A DNA stretch of 64,000 bases from Dryas octopetala (GCA_963921425.1 OY992836.1:9517304-9581303); one strand, 5' to 3'; positions 36,526 through 50,889 are shown, counted from the stretch's first letter. The notes: generated from the sequence alone by a model not told the origin. A program made the numbers and translations.

Positions 36526-39500
36526 TCATGTGTCAACAATGTTAAAATAGTCTGCAACTCTAAGGTGCTTTGCAAGCCGGTGGACAGCGGACTGCACCAC
36601 TTCAGAATCTGGAGAAACAGAATTGGGAAGAAGAGGTAGGCAAACTGGCAAATACTGCTCATGATCTTCTGGAGGACAGAAGAATGAAAGCACAGCTCTG
36701 CAGAATATAAATCTGGAAACAGAAGAATCATGTACACATTTCCAATATTTCAACCAAAAAATAAACATAATCAAAACTCCAAGAAAATTGCTATTATGGC
36801 GTTTCCCAAGAAATAGAATCAAGTAGATAGTACCAAGCATAACAAATTATAACAGAACAAGAAAGTTGTTGCTATATATTCCTTGGTCTTGCCTCAGATG
36901 GTAAAGGGAACAGGTGGGATATAAGTACCTAAGAATAAGTCGCCGCAGAAATGGATCAGATATAACTTGAGCCCATACCAGATCCATGCTTGTCGATGTA
37001 CAAAGAATTACTTCCCAGTCAGAGAAGGCAGCAGAGAGTATGCTCTCAGCATCATTGTAAACATCCTAAAAGCAGAACAAATAAATTGGAAAAACTATAA
37101 TACAACCGGATTGTCAAGAAAAAACAGGTCTAGCAATTAACTTACTGCTTCAGTATCAGAAGAGGAGAGGCCAACTAATTGGCAGAATGCTGACAGAGGA
37201 GCAGTCAAGAAAAAGGTAAACTGACTTCCATTTTGCGTTAAATCAGCATCAGCTGGATTCTTGACTGCTGGTCTCAAAGGTGAAAGAAGCAGGGCAGCTG
37301 TCTCTCCCCTTTCCGCACCATGTATAACCTGAAATCATTCATCACCTGAAGGTAAGTACTTCGACAGACAAAAAAGAATCAGATGCAGGTTGACTCAATC
37401 CACTATATGGCAACGAACAAACACCATAAATTGGAGAAAGCTTCTCAAATCCCATTAAAATAGCCAAGAACCATCGAAAAAATTGCATTTGGAGAGGGAG
37501 GGGGAGGGACTAATTCTAGAAACTAATTTCCACAACTGCAACCTTTAGAAAGATTCAGAAGGCATTGGAAGTCCCTTGATTTTAGATACCAAAGACATGC
37601 TTCAGCCAGAACGGCTCCAAATTTACTATTTTGCTATTGATGCATGTCACATTTAGAGCATTACTGGTTCCAGGATGTTAAGTTCATTTGGACATTTCAA
37701 AACTTATTCCAGGATCAAACATATAGTGTAGACACGGAGTAACCATAAATTGAAAAATTATGACAAAAACCATAAAATGCAATTTTTGTAAGGAAGAGGA
37801 ATCTAATTCAGAAACTACATTCTATTGTGAACAAAACATGGAGCCTCGGAATTCATGCACAAGTTTTGACAAACCTGCCTTGAATGCATGGCTGTTGTCA
37901 CTATCAATTATCAAGAAAAGAGGTCTACGAGTAAAAGGAATTATGTCGCCAGGGTAGAGGTTATTCAAACCTGAAAATCCAAAAGAAACAAATGTGAGTG
38001 TGGAACAATAATACACAGAAGACAAAATACAAGACTTAACAGGTAGTGCACAAAAATGCTCACAATAAAACAAGACAGCACGTAGATTCAATACAGGAAC
38101 CTACCCCCATTTCCTCTAGGACCAAACCAAAGATATTTTTCATAATAGCCACTAGACTCTCCCTTGTCATTTATACAAGATTCAGGCCGAGAATTAGTCT
38201 GATCTTGGAGAGAAACTTTGTTTTTTAAAGATTTCTGTGATCCTCCAGAATTGTACATCTGAGTAACATTACTACGGCCAGCCTTCCCTGCATATTGATC
38301 ATCAAGTTCACTAATCTGGGATGACAAGAAATGATGTATTGATTTTTAACCAAAGCTTACCTGAGGCTGACAGATACACTAGCATAACACTGTCCAGAGG
38401 GAGCTCCTCACATATTGTAGCCATCACCTGCCATTGCATCACTAAAAACATCAGCCTTGCCTATTATATATCCACATCTTAAAAAAATGAAAATATGTAT
38501 GTACATCATTTGATATATGTTAAAAAATGAGCAACTGAAATTTGATGAGCCACCCCACATAGTTGCAATTAAGACTTCTTTACACTATCATCTCTATTGC
38601 AGGTAGAAGAAAAATTAGTGCATCTGGCAATGCCCTTTTTCAAAGATATAATGAACCCCACAAAATAAAGCTGAATCAAACAAATAAGTTACATATTCCA
38701 GGGCACTGTGTGTCAAAATCATCTTCAAATTGCCAGGACATTTTTCACTGATACATGGACACACCCCAAGGGCCTGTATCACCACATCTGACGTGAGTAG
38801 GCTCGGGCACACACTCAAGTCGCCTCCAGCACACAGATGAATGCATCAGAGCTTTAAAAAATTACAAAAGCATCAGACACATCTGGGACACAGCCCCAAC
38901 ATGGATGGGCCAATTTAGAAAATGTAAAAATTAGGGTTCATTCTGTAATTTAAAAAAGGTTACTTTTGTTTCTTGAAGAGGGAGTGATTCTTAATGCAAT
39001 ATTAAAAATCATAAGAACATTAAGGGAACAGAAAGAAATTATTTGTCATACCAAACCATTGTTTTCCAAGGAAATGAAAACTCAGGGGTCAAGGCATCCA
39101 TTAGCATTTCAACTAACAGCGAGCCTAAAAGGTCATGAAGGGTCATGCTTATCTTTGCTTATTTCACCATAAAATTAATGGTAGCAAAGCAAAGGCTAAA
39201 ACTATATGTAATTAATTTTTCAAACTTATAAGATTTTTGCTTTTTTTTTTTTCAATTTCTTTGACTTTCATAACAATATTAGAAGTGGGAACTTTGATCA
39301 AATTTCACGAATTTTCTTAAATCATGCCTTCGCTTTTGTGATTTCCTTAATGTGTCAAATACATAGGGAATTACAATTTTTTTTTCTCGTGTCCTATATT
39401 TTTAGGATTTTTCCATTTCCCTTGTCAGTTTTGTATCATTTTGAATGTCACATTTTGTACACCAAAGGACATGAGTTATAAAGCTCTAAGCAGATCCATA

Positions 39501-42173
39501 AAGTTCCAGAGACATAAGATAACAAACTGTAATTTACACCTACATACTGAGAAAGGAAACTGCAATAAATATGATAAATATGGCCTTAACACTCACCGCT
39601 ATCAAATGTGTCACAGATGGACGATAGATAATGGCTTTCCTTGGATTTGAAGGTAAAGATGGATCCATCATGTCCGCAGCCAAGTTCATATCAATTAGTC
39701 CAGAAGCCACAGAAGCTGCAGAAGCTCCAGAGTGATCAATAAAAGTGCCATTTTCTTTTGGTTCAACTGGACGCTTTTGGTAGAAAGACCCGCTTGGCTC
39801 CCATTCCAAACATTGCAGCATTCGGTAAGTGTCCAATGTAAGCTCAGCAAATTTGACCTGCAAGTCACAGTACGTGTATATTCACAATGCTTTTCTTTTC
39901 TGAGGGCAGTTTTATTATTCAAATATGAAAGGAATTAAGATCAATGACCATCAATGTGAACAAGAAAATATTCACCTCATTCCGGTGATAGCTTGTCAGC
40001 AATGCATCATGAAATTTTAAAACCCTCTTTGCATGGAAACGAGCCACATGTGGAAGAGATGCTGGATGTGAATCAAACAAGGTACAGTATCGCAATGGCC
40101 TGACATTCATAAAGGCCGTATCAACTTTCATAAATCGAACTATTTCTTGCACCACTTGCCTCCATTCTTTAAAATTAGTATCCTGAGAAAAGATAGCTCA
40201 AATGTCCAAAATCATGCAGGTAACCCAATGAAAGAAGTATGCACACAGCCTAAACTTAATTGAGGAAAAATATTTCTATCTAACTATTTGAATTGAGACA
40301 TAAGTGAATTTACACAAACATTAACTACTTGAATTGAAACATCAGTAAATACATACATACATACATACTACGTATTAAAGTACAGATTTAATTTAACTTT
40401 CAGATAATGTAGTTTTAGTTGCTTCAGTCATGGAATCTTTTCAATGAGTATCCAAGAAGAAAGTAAATTGCATTCAATAACTTACAACTTCATAACGGGT
40501 CATCCAACGAGTTAGGAATTCAAGTGACAGCTCACCAGTTCACCCACCCACCCACCCAACCCCCTAAAAAAAGTAAAATAAAATAAAAATTCCCTACGTT
40601 TCTGTATAAATTCCACTGACTCCACCCAAACCACTTGTGTCTGTCAGTCACTTTGCCAACTGGGTAGCTCACCAAGATGCACCAGACCTATAGATCACAG
40701 TGCATCAGTTAAGCCATATGTATTTGGGTGATCAGGAATCACTTTTTTGAGCCAAGTGTTTCGGGATAATCTATGTACACATCCATTTGACTTCATTTGG
40801 GTTTTGCCCTTGATCATTTTTCACTTCTTCCATCTTTCTCCCCGATTCTTTTCAGAATGGGACACTAGTTTCACCATGCTCTAATGCATAAATTTCTTCA
40901 ACCTCCTAGTAGATCAAAGCAAAGATATACATTGGTCATCCTTAGTATGCATGAGAAGCTACATGTAGTCTCAGATCAAACTCAAACTCAAACTCAATAA
41001 TCGTGGCCAGATGAGTTTTCAACTTCCTTGTAAACTTAAAGCTTGATAGCTAACTTGCAAGTCTCTCTATAATCAAATCTAAGCTTCACTTATATACCAT
41101 CAAAATTGAAATATGTTAAAATTAGCTGCCTGATGTGCTTGTAGTCACAAAATTGAGCTTTCTCAATGTTTCCCACTTATCTCTCTCAACATGATGTGGA
41201 TTTCGGACCCACCTGGGTCGGTGAGTTTGCCTTCCTCACCAGGAAAGCTTGAGGTACCAGTTTCATAACAGCATAGCACTCGGATCTGATTTAGGTGGCA
41301 GGTCGTATTCACTACTTAATATGGCATTAAATAAACACATTATATTTCACAAAAGAACAAATATAACCTTAGCTTGAAAATCGAAGAGCCCAATATTTGC
41401 ATAAATCAATATGTAAAATCAAATTTCAGAAGCGAATAAACCACTTAATCGATCTAATCACTGCACCAAGCATACAAAAAGTGTATTTTCATAAAATAAA
41501 ATAAAAATGACCAAGTCAACATAGTCTTGTACGATTGTATGGTTGAATGAACTTAGAGAATTGACTAGGCATTTCCTTTTTTTTTTTCCCATATTTTCTC
41601 AGCAACCAAACAAATCCTAATGCCGCTAAGAAGAATGAGAGGTTCAAACAAAAGAGAAAAAAAAATTACCCGAAAATTGGCTTTGCTTTCATCAACAATC
41701 GCTTTGAACCGGTCGGCGAGAAGCTGAACCATGTCGGTCCGGTTCAAAATCAAGGAAACGAGCAAGAACCGGGCGTAGAACCGCAACTCCTTGAACCGGA
41801 CGCCGAGATCCTTCTTCCCGAAACCGGACTTGGAGCCCTCGAAGTACCTGCGAGTCAAAATGGCCTCGTAGAAGATGTAGGCCTCGAGCAGGAAGCGGGC
41901 CTCGCTGGTCCGCATGTACTGGCCGAAGTAGAGCTGGCCGATCCGGCTGGCGATCTCGCCGATTTCCCAGCGGTTCAGACCGGCGTCGACGAGCTTGGAC
42001 CGGTTTTCCTGCTGGTACTTCCAGAGGCGCATGTAAGCCTTGAAGACCTTGTGGAAGTAGTGCTGGTTGTGGACGCGTCCGTACGCCGGCACGTCGCGGA
42101 CCCTAGCGAACTTGCGGTCCGCGCTCTCCACCAGCGCTCGGAACGTCCGCGACACGACGTCGTTTTCGGACAT
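36526..42173 (-). CDS. SCAI: SCAI-like protein (DUF3550/UPF0682)
   Basis: Nine exons: 42173-41670, 40182-39976, 39857-39597, 38427-38361, 38287-38105, 37970-37879, 37328-37146, 37065-36929 and 36712-36526, giving 606 aa, close to animal SCAI. Conserved stretches include WKYQQENRSKL, RWEIGEIASRIGQLYF, LRFYARFLLVSLILNR, KFAELTLDTYRMLQ, ICEELPLDSVMLVYLSASG and PLFLIIDSDNSHAF. Animal SCAI is a nuclear cofactor that restrains MRTF/SRF transcription and acts in DNA repair; the plant role is not established. The intron after exon 6 must use a GC donor (AAG|GCAGGT): the nearby GT would cause a frameshift and early stop. Exon 5 uses an acceptor at ATGCAG|GG; the earlier CCCAG would put a stop in frame. 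The leader contains a GA microsatellite (about 42263-42275). Confidence 0.93.
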
Positions 42174-45100
42174 AAGAGCCGAGTTTCAAAGCAGCAGAAG
42201 CAGCCTCAGTTTCAGCAATTGCAGCTCCCGGAGGTCATCGGAAAAGGCGTAGTAGTAAGCTTTAGAGAGAGAGAGAGTGGACTTTTTTTTTTTCTGGTTT
42301 TTTGGGATTTTGGGAGTTTTGGTCACTGAATTAGTGAATTACAGTGGCGGCGTTTAGAGATTTTGGCTGATTTGATCAGTGACATTTTCTTTTTATTTTA
42401 TTTTTTGTAGCGACCAGTGAGGCAGTGATGACGAGAAAACATGTGCCAGGTCCGCCAAGTGCTGGTGAGTGATGAGAGGTGGGTTTAGCGTGGTCCAGAG
42501 AAGTACGTTCTCCTTAGTTTTTTTACTCTTGGATCAGCTACGTACGTCTCTGCCCATCCATTCTTGTCAAGCTTTCAAATATTATCCCACTTAATCCAAA
42601 ATCTATTATTTCACACCAACAAAAACAAAAGCTAAAATTCAAGGCCAAATACAAAAGAACAAAATCTAAAATTAAAAAGGCAAAATTATATTTTCATTCA
42701 TGTAGTTTGCTCAGTTTTTCGCTTTCATTTATGCAATTAGATTTTCTGCGATTTTACCAAGCATTTATACAAATCGTCTAATTCGTCAAATTTATTGATT
42801 TTTCATCAATTTTTGTGCATTTGCCCATTACGTACAAGAGAATTTCAATCTTTTATGATACTCTCAATTAATTTGACAACTTCTTAAAGCTGAAATTGAT
42901 TTTGAGAGCACCTAAAAGTACCAAAATGTTTCCACACGTGTACTAAAATTGACAAAAAATCAATTAATTCGACAAGTTGGACTAGAAGTGCAAATGCTTA
43001 ATTAAAATTTTAAATTATAGGGACGAATCTGATAACTCAAAGAAATTATAAGGATCCAAAATGTAATATGACCAATTTAAAAGAGATCATTACTTCTCCT
43101 CTTCAATTTAAATTTTGACAAAAATGAAAAACAATATATAAATACAATATCCTTTGAACTAGCCCAAATGATGAAAGGAAATAGAGAAATGGATTATGAT
43201 AGATCATTGATTCCATTTCCTCCAGTATAACAATATATATATATCTACATATTTAAAGGTAAATAATCAAATTTTCTCTCTTTTGCTTTTTTTTTTTTTT
43301 TTAATTCAGCCTTAAAACAATATATCATAGTTACACACTAATTAAGATGTGAGCGCTCAGTCCAACACTCACTCACATCCGAAGGTGCATGTTCTTATGA
43401 ATCTTAGCATCAACGCACTATATTAGAGAATACCTAATTAATTGGATCGCTATTATTTGCGCATGAACACGATTATTAGGAGGTAAAAAAAAAAAATACT
43501 CTACGAAGCATATATAAACTCTACGAAGATTTAAAGAGAAGTAAGTGATTAATTAATTAATTTTCCCACGCATCATAGGCTTTTCATATAGGTGGTGAAT
43601 TAATTATGTTACAACATGACCGCTAATTTATTAATTCCAATAACTTGAATTGATATTTAAAGAAAAAAATTCCCAAGTACATATTAAAGTTTACTGTGTC
43701 GAACATAATTCCATTGAGTTTGACTTCTCCCAAGACCTGAGTCCTCACCTACTTTAATATATACTACATTGACATTGAGGCACATATTTTTGACAAATAA
43801 TTTATACATAAAAATTTAAAAATAAATAATTTTGATGATCAAACTACAATGCAGAATAATTTTATAGTTATTATTTTTTGTTTGGCAAATGAGATTTTCT
43901 ATTTATGTTTCACACATGGTAGGAAGGGTCGTTGGTTTCAATTGCTGACCAATTATGAAGGCAAGCCAAGTCCATAGAAAATAGCTACATTGGCAGTCAA
44001 CTGCATGCGCCCTTCATTTGTTTGTCAAATTCATTCTAAGTTCTAACAATAATATTATGCATTTTGTTTGGATTTCATTTGTCCATTATTTGTGTACATT
44101 CAACTATACAATGCTGAACATTATTCAATTAGTTCTCTAAAAAGTCCCACCTCATAATTGAAAGACAATCATGCGATCGATGATGAGTCATGATGAGATC
44201 ACATACATTCTGCACTGACCCCTCTTCCTCTTTCATTCTCAAATTTGTATACACAGAAAAAAAAAAAAAAAAAAGAGTTATTATATATTACTCAAAAATT
44301 GATCAGCTGGCATGCATGTACTTGAATGCACAGCATTTAATTTATTCAAAATTTATATATAATGATTATAAGTTTATAACAACTACTTGTTATAATAAAA
44401 AGTATACATCAAACTGCATGATCATAATGTCCTTAATCATATGGGAAATCGCTCTCATATGTCTCTCATTGCACAATAAGTATGGAATATTTTATTATTC
44501 AATTAATTTGCAATTGCCTTGACTCAGCTATAGAGTAGTTTTTTCGTTTTTTGGATTAATCAGCCATATATAGAGTAGTTGTACGTACCTACTTATAAAC
44601 AATACATATGATTTCACATCTTCACCACTTGAAATCCTACATTAATATATTAATTGAGTAAAAGTTTTTTTTTTTTTTTAATCCACACAGGCTAGCTGTT
44701 TCCTATAATTACACCAAAAGTACATGCATGCATGAAACAAAATCAATATTGTATTGTACATAAAATCCTATTTTAATTATATGTATAGGATGACCACATG
44801 ACAAACAAAGAAAACTTGACTTTAACTTTCCCTAATTTTATTGTCTATAATTGTGTTATCTATTTATCTCTCTATCTTTGGGATCTAAAGGGCACACCAT
44901 TGTTTTTCCTAGTCCAAATTAAGATGAGGTAAGTCCTGGAACTCATGGAATACCCTAAATTCTTAGTATGAGTGTACGTGAAAGTCTAAAAATTCGCAAA
45001 ACACCCAAAATTCTTAGTTTGAGTGTGAAAATAAGTTCTCTATCACTAAAATTATATGCCCATTGCACTATGGGGCATCTTATCAAAAGAAAAAATATAT

Positions 45101-45442
45101 ATATATATTGTGAAGGGCATATTTATGGTCTTAAATGTTGGGTGTTGTCAAAGTTGTTGCTCTTATTGCCATATAATAAGAACCATATATGTGACCTACT
45201 CCTGCATGGACCAGATAGGAACTTAATTTCAAAATTGTTGAACAACCACCATACACTCATAAGAGGAGATATCGAAATTTTATCATATTAATTATTTAGT
45301 CTTTATCCATTGTAAATTAAAAAATGTTCACTACACTACACTATAAAAGATCCAAAAAATATTCAGAAACAAAAACAACCGCATATGTTTGATTTGATTA
45401 GTCCTCCTCCTGTCCTTTTTATGTTAGTCATGTTTATTAATA
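42174..45442. other. Intergenic region upstream of the SCAI-like gene
   Basis: No supported gene. 42174-42330 is the presumed leader and promoter of the SCAI-like gene. About 42690-43080 looks like an old inverted-repeat element whose ends I could not pair cleanly. The rest is AT-rich with poly-A/T runs and TA microsatellites. Confidence 0.45.
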
Positions 45443-45632
45443 CAATAATGCTATACTTACCATATTTTTATACCACAATTTCATACCATCTTATATGGCA
45501 TTCATACATTGAACACTAAAAATTAAAAAATAAAACCTAAAAAAGAAAAAAAAAATACCCTTCCAGTGAAGTAATGACACATCAAGTGGGATATAAATGT
45601 GTGAAAAAAATGTGGAACAATTAGCATTATTG
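45443..45632. mobile_element. MULE-type MITE, family A copy 2 (190 bp)
   Basis: A copy, in opposite orientation, of the element at 9021-9211. The ends CAATAATGCTA and TAGCATTATTG are a perfect 11-bp inverted repeat. The flanks TTATTAATA (45434-45442) and TTATCCATA (45633-45641) match at 7 of 9 positions, as expected for an aged 9-bp duplication. Confidence 0.88.
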
Positions 45633-45818
45633 TTATCCATAATGTCGGTGACACTTTTATCGGATTTATTGGTTGGAAAAGCTATTTGTCTTGCATCTTG
45701 GAAAAACCTACCAAACAAAATTTGTGGTTTGAATTAAGTTCCTTGAATTTGACCAAAAAAATAAAAATTAAGTTCCTTGAATATGACCTTGCACAGTTGC
45801 ATGTAAACCCATTATAGA

Positions 45819-46139
45819 CAGTGGCAGAATCAGGATTTAAAATTCGGGTGGGCTAAATCTTTAGACAATTTATTTCCTAATTTAAAAAAAAAACACATAA
45901 AATATTCATATAGGAACTTGAAAAAAAAAAAAAAAAAACCATGAAGATCATGAAGGTATTGGGCTAATGGGCTAATGAAAAGTGATTATTGATTGTATTG
46001 GGCTCATAATTTTGTTTCTATTTTCCTTAACTTTACTCTTTTAATGAGTTGAGATTCTATATAATATATATTAATTTTTTTTAGTAGAATTCTTGGCTGT
46101 GCTATAGCAAAGCCAGTCATGCACCTAGTTTCGCCACTG
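45819..46139. mobile_element. hAT-type MITE with CAGTGGC ends (321 bp)
   Basis: Begins CAGTGGCAGAATCAGG and ends CGCCACTG. Ends of the form CAGTGGCGGAGCCAGG are frequent in plant hAT MITEs. The 8-bp flanks ATTATAGA (45811-45818) and ATTATAGG (46140-46147) differ at one base. Non-coding. Confidence 0.88.
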
Positions 46140-46191
46140 ATTATAGGATAATCCTATCCTTCAAACGGAATTATTTATAGATATATGGCTT

Positions 46192-46532
46192 TTTTATATT
46201 TTACCCACCTAAATTAAAAATTTGTTACAATGTATCACTTATGGCTAATTTTATCAATATTTTTTTTGTTAAAAATAGGAGTATTTTGGTCTTTTTCAAG
46301 TTTCTATTGTTAGAAAAAAATGATTTTTTTACGCTTTACCTATTTTGACACAATAAAAAACTGACTTGAAAAGACCAAAATATCCTTATTTTTAACAAAA
46401 GTTTAGACAAAATGAGACAGAATTGGTATATTGCAACAAATTTTTAATTCATGTGATAAATTGGGACAATTTTTTTTTTAGGTGATAAAGTGAGATTGAG
46501 CTCAAAGTTCAGGTGAGTAAAGTGTAATAAAG
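46192..46532. repeat. Imperfect inverted repeat, possible MITE
   Basis: Left arm features (TTTACCCACCT, AATTAAAAATTTGTTACAAT, TTGTTAAAAATAGGAGTATT) recur inverted in the right arm (AGGTGAGTAAAGTG, ATTGCAACAAATTTTTAATT, AATATCCTTATTTTTAACAA). Borders and target duplication are not clear. Confidence 0.6.
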
Positions 46533-49500
46533 TCTAGATATAAATATAAGTATATATATATATATATCTTCAATTATACATATATATGATTGATCTTCAA
46601 TTATTTGAAATGCATTTTTACATGTATTTTTTTAGGGTTGACCATGCCACTTGACCCCATTCATAAGTCACTGGACCTCCTTAAATAATTATGTATAGAT
46701 ATATTCTCATATCTTCCGTTAGACTTTGACTCTTTTGTTTAATAGTGTTTTTGTAGGAAATGTTTTCACTCAATAGTACGTATTTTTGTTGAAATAGCTA
46801 ATATATATTCGATATTAGGGGAGAGATATATGAACTCGAGCATAAGAGTAAATATATATATTTAGCTTCTAGAACTACAAACTCAGGCCACCACAAAATT
46901 GTAATCTTACAAATGTAATTCTAACAACAACAAATCTTACAAATGTTAGATATTTGAAAAGTAGAGAATGTTATAAAATAATTAAAGATGCATGTCAATT
47001 AGATCATGTGTATATATGCATGATTAATTCTATCTTTAACTATCTATTCTTGAAAATATATGGAATCAAATGTGGGTATTAATTTATTTTTCTTTATTCT
47101 TGAAAGTTTACTAAGCTTCGTTTTTCATTTTCATCTTTAGTATACTTATTGAAGTGAGCACCCAACAACAACTTTGAGTGCACGCAACAACAGATGCTTA
47201 GGTGGGATTGTGTGCAGCAAATCAAGATTCAGGCTAGAGGGGGATCGAGTAGTTGATCGAATATATGTATAGCTGTCTGAATCGTTATATCTTGCAGTTC
47301 TAGCTTTATAACAAATATATATGTTATTAAATTGAAATTGATATTGATAAGGATAACCTGATCATCCCATCCCTCTTTACTCTTTGGTCTACCGCTCATT
47401 GCATGGCTTTTTGCATGCACTTTCCCAATTTTCAATGGAAGTCATTTTCTTTTGCTTTATTAGGTGGAGATTTTCCTACTCTCACTAATGTTGGATCATT
47501 TTCTCTTGGGACATGTCTTGTCATGCAACAAGCCAAAGCTTTCAACATGGTAAACTATGTTAATTTGTGCATATAATTAATAATACAAGTCTCTTGTTAT
47601 TTTAATTTGTGAAAATGGGTGGCTGGGGTGGGGCTGTGCGATATGGTGGGGGGTGGGGGTGCTATTCAATTGTTTTTTTTTCATTCTTCTTTTTTTATTT
47701 TAATGTTTTTTTTTTTATGTTATTGGTTTTTAGGTTTTCAAATTTGAAATAACAGAAAAATTAACAGAATGTGACGGTAAGTGTCACATTGTCACATCTT
47801 ATTAAGTTTGGGTGGTTAATTATAATTTTTTTTTTTTAGGTGGTATATGTGCACACCTCTTATAATCTGGGTAGTATTAGTGCAAAAAACCCTAATATTA
47901 AACCGTATTCAAGTATATAATATGAAGGTCTAAAACATATTTGAAAGCAAAAGGGTTTTCATTGAGAAAGTCGCAAAAAACCCTAATATTAAACCGTATT
48001 CAAGTATATAATATGAAGGTCTAAAACATATTTGAAAGCAAAAGGGTTTTCATTGAGAAAGTCGTGACAACTTTCTTTCTTATTTATAAATAAATTTGAA
48101 CTTTTTTTTTTTGTGCAATTACACTTTTACAGTATAGTTAAACTTTGCGTCTCATAAACGATATTAGAATATATTCTCACACACTAAAATAACTCTTAAT
48201 AATCTAAAAATATCAAGCGTTTGAAGATATTCAAACACTCTCACTCCTGCATGCTTTTAAGTATTTTTAAAAGTTGTCATGGTTTTGAATAATTTTGTAT
48301 TAAGGAAAAAATGTGATTTTTATTAGGCAGTACATATCTAAAACAAAATTATTAGATGATAAATAGGTTAAATAAATTATGGATTAAATAAAAGGAAAAG
48401 GTTAGTGAATGAAAAAGAGGATGACATCTTAACTTCTCCATTTATATAATAGAATTTATACATTTTAATGTAATGCAAGTCAATTGGACATGCATATATG
48501 TTGGGTCCCTAGAGGGTTGATCACAGTTCTTGCCAGTGAAAAAAATTCCTTAAAAGAATATACTTAATTAATTAGAGATGATGCTAGTTTATGATCAAGT
48601 TGTAGTGAGTAGGTGAAAAGCTAGCCATTACAAAAATTTGGTTAATGTGGTTAAAGTCACAGCTAGGCACGAGTGGTGTGATCCCACCATTGAGAAAATA
48701 GTATTACTTCAACAATTGAGTACTAGTAACTACTACAGCTTTGGAAAAGAGGCCAAAGGCAAAGACCATATCCATGAATGTCAATAAATTAATTAAAAAG
48801 CAACAAAAATTAAGAATCCAATGGCGACCAAAGGGAGTGCAAACTGCAAAGCTTTAATTCTCAGTGTCTGCTCTCGAGAATCTTCTAAAGCATATATGAT
48901 CAGCACATTACTTACCAGCAGATGAGGGTCAAAAGAGAAAGTGATGATTTGATATCAAAAGCTAGTGAAGAAAAGGCATGCATAATGATGAAGAGAGGGA
49001 AGGAAGCTTCAAAATTTGACATTTTTTGTGAGTGGTGTGCTCTGAAAGACTGAAGCTTCATCACCAGTGGTCCAATAGAGCCCTCAATGCGTCTTTGTTT
49101 CAAATAAGACACTGACATATGTTTGAGGTTCTTGTCTTCAACTGGAACTTTGTCCATACAGGAAAAAAAAAATGTCTTGTCTCTCAGTCTTGTCTGATCA
49201 GGTAAGTATGTGATGACAATCACGTGACATGATGATCATATCATCATACTGTAAAATGTGTGAGGCCTCTGTGTTTATGTATATGAGAAAAAGAGAATAC
49301 TTCCGCTATGGATTGACTCCGCATTCTAAAAATAAAATTTTTATTGAAATTGAAAAAAAATTTATGTAAAATCAAATTTCAATCAGCTTTATTTCTATTG
49401 CAAAAAACTCTCCCATAAGAAAAATATATCTGCAACAAGTGTTTGGTCATATGACATCAACAACAAAGAGAGGGGATGGATCCCAAAACCTCAATGTCCT

Positions 49501-50854
49501 GAACTTTTTTTTTTTTTATGATGTCATGTCACCAAAACACTTGAAATTGCCACACAATAATAATATGATGCATAATTAATTTTTAATTCTTACATATTGG
49601 CAAAATTATGTTTTCACTAATATAAGAGCATTTCTAGTGAAGACTCATTTTAAAGACCCAAAATTCATATTGGGTTTTGAGAAAAACTTACATATAACAA
49701 GTGTATACACCTTCACTCTTACAAAAAGTAGTCACATGACTAACATGTGAGGAGATATTGTGAGAATGTGAATATATACACCCGTCATATAAAAGTTTTT
49801 TTTTTGAATTTTTATTTGAAAAAAAAATTAGTCCAAAGTTATGTTTTTGAAAGATTTTAACTAGACACACAACTAAATAAAAAATTAAGTTTAAGCTCAA
49901 TTTGTTCGTGTACACGTTCGGGGAGTTAAAAAAAGACACTACTGAGCGCTCGGTAGCCTACTGAAAGCTCGATGGATGCAAATGCATTTTTTTGAATTGC
50001 AAATGACATGTTTTAAGTTGTAGATGCAGGTTTTAGATTGCAAATGCAGCTTCCAAATGCAAGTTAAGTTGCGTAGATGCATCTATCAAGCGCTCATCAA
50101 TTCTCACTAAGCGCTCGGTAGATAGTCTGGACTTCTATTTAATTTTTGGGCCGGCTGAAGTTTGAGTTAAATTTCTTTCTCATTTTGAATTTCTAATTAA
50201 AGCACCCAAAAAAAAAAAAATACTCCAATGAGCTAGAGCAATTGGACCCAGATCCATCGGAGGATCCAAACGTAAGCCCATATTTAGTTTTTTTTTTTCC
50301 TTTTCAGAATGAGACCCATTTGGAGGGACCCGTCCATGTGAACAACAAGAGAAGACTAAAATGGCCAATAGGGACGCAACAACAAGTCAGATGTGGGCCG
50401 TGCGCATCAACGATGAAGCTGTTAATGTTAGGCGTCATTCGGATCGTCTGATCCTCACCTCCTCCGTAAGTCTGATGTTCATAATGTTTTCTAATATTAT
50501 CCTAACTTCAAAAATTCACCAAAAACACTTCTAAGGGATTCGAAAAACGTTTCAAAAAATTCTACAAACTCCTTTTGACAAGTATTATATTTTTTAATAA
50601 CCTCAAATCAAGAATTTTACTTCTAAAATTATTCTAAAAATTTATAACTCCTCAAATAATTCTTAGAAGTTCAAAATATATTTCAATAAACTCCAATTGT
50701 TTACTAAAATTCACAAATATTCTAGAAAGAAAATTAGTAGAAAGAAAAAAACTATGAGACTTTTGGGTGTGACCATCTCTAATTTGAAGTTTGGACCCAA
50801 ACCCAAATTTGGGTCCTCCCCATTGGAGCCAAAACACACAATGAGTCTTACTAA
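46533..50854. other. Intergenic region before the Harbinger element
   Basis: No supported gene. It contains TA microsatellites (about 46550-46570), a 91-bp tandem duplication (47882-48063), poly-T tracts, and about 49620-50240, whose ends (GAGCATTTCTAGTG and the complement of AATGAGCTAGAGCAA) hint at an old inverted-repeat element. Open frames are short and unrecognisable. Confidence 0.45.
47882..48063. repeat. 91-bp perfect tandem duplication
   Basis: 47882-47972 and 47973-48063 read identically by eye, starting GCAAAAAACCCTAATATTAA and ending GAGAAAGTC followed by G. Identity suggests a very recent event or an assembly effect. Confidence 0.93.
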
Positions 50855-50889
50855 GGCCTACTACTATGCAGTCGGAAAGTGTGACCCAA

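Noticed and set aside
38288..38327. Earlier splice acceptor (ATCCCAG) for SCAI exon 5
   Set aside because: Given the phase of exon 4 it creates an immediate stop; the ATGCAG acceptor at 38288-38289 keeps the frame.
42690..43080. Possible MITE upstream of the SCAI-like gene
   Set aside because: Suggestive ends could not be paired convincingly and no target duplication was found.
47215..47240. Resemblance to miR172 star (GCAGCA..ATCAAGATTC)
   Set aside because: No complementary arm with a mature miR172 sequence within several hundred bases; no hairpin.
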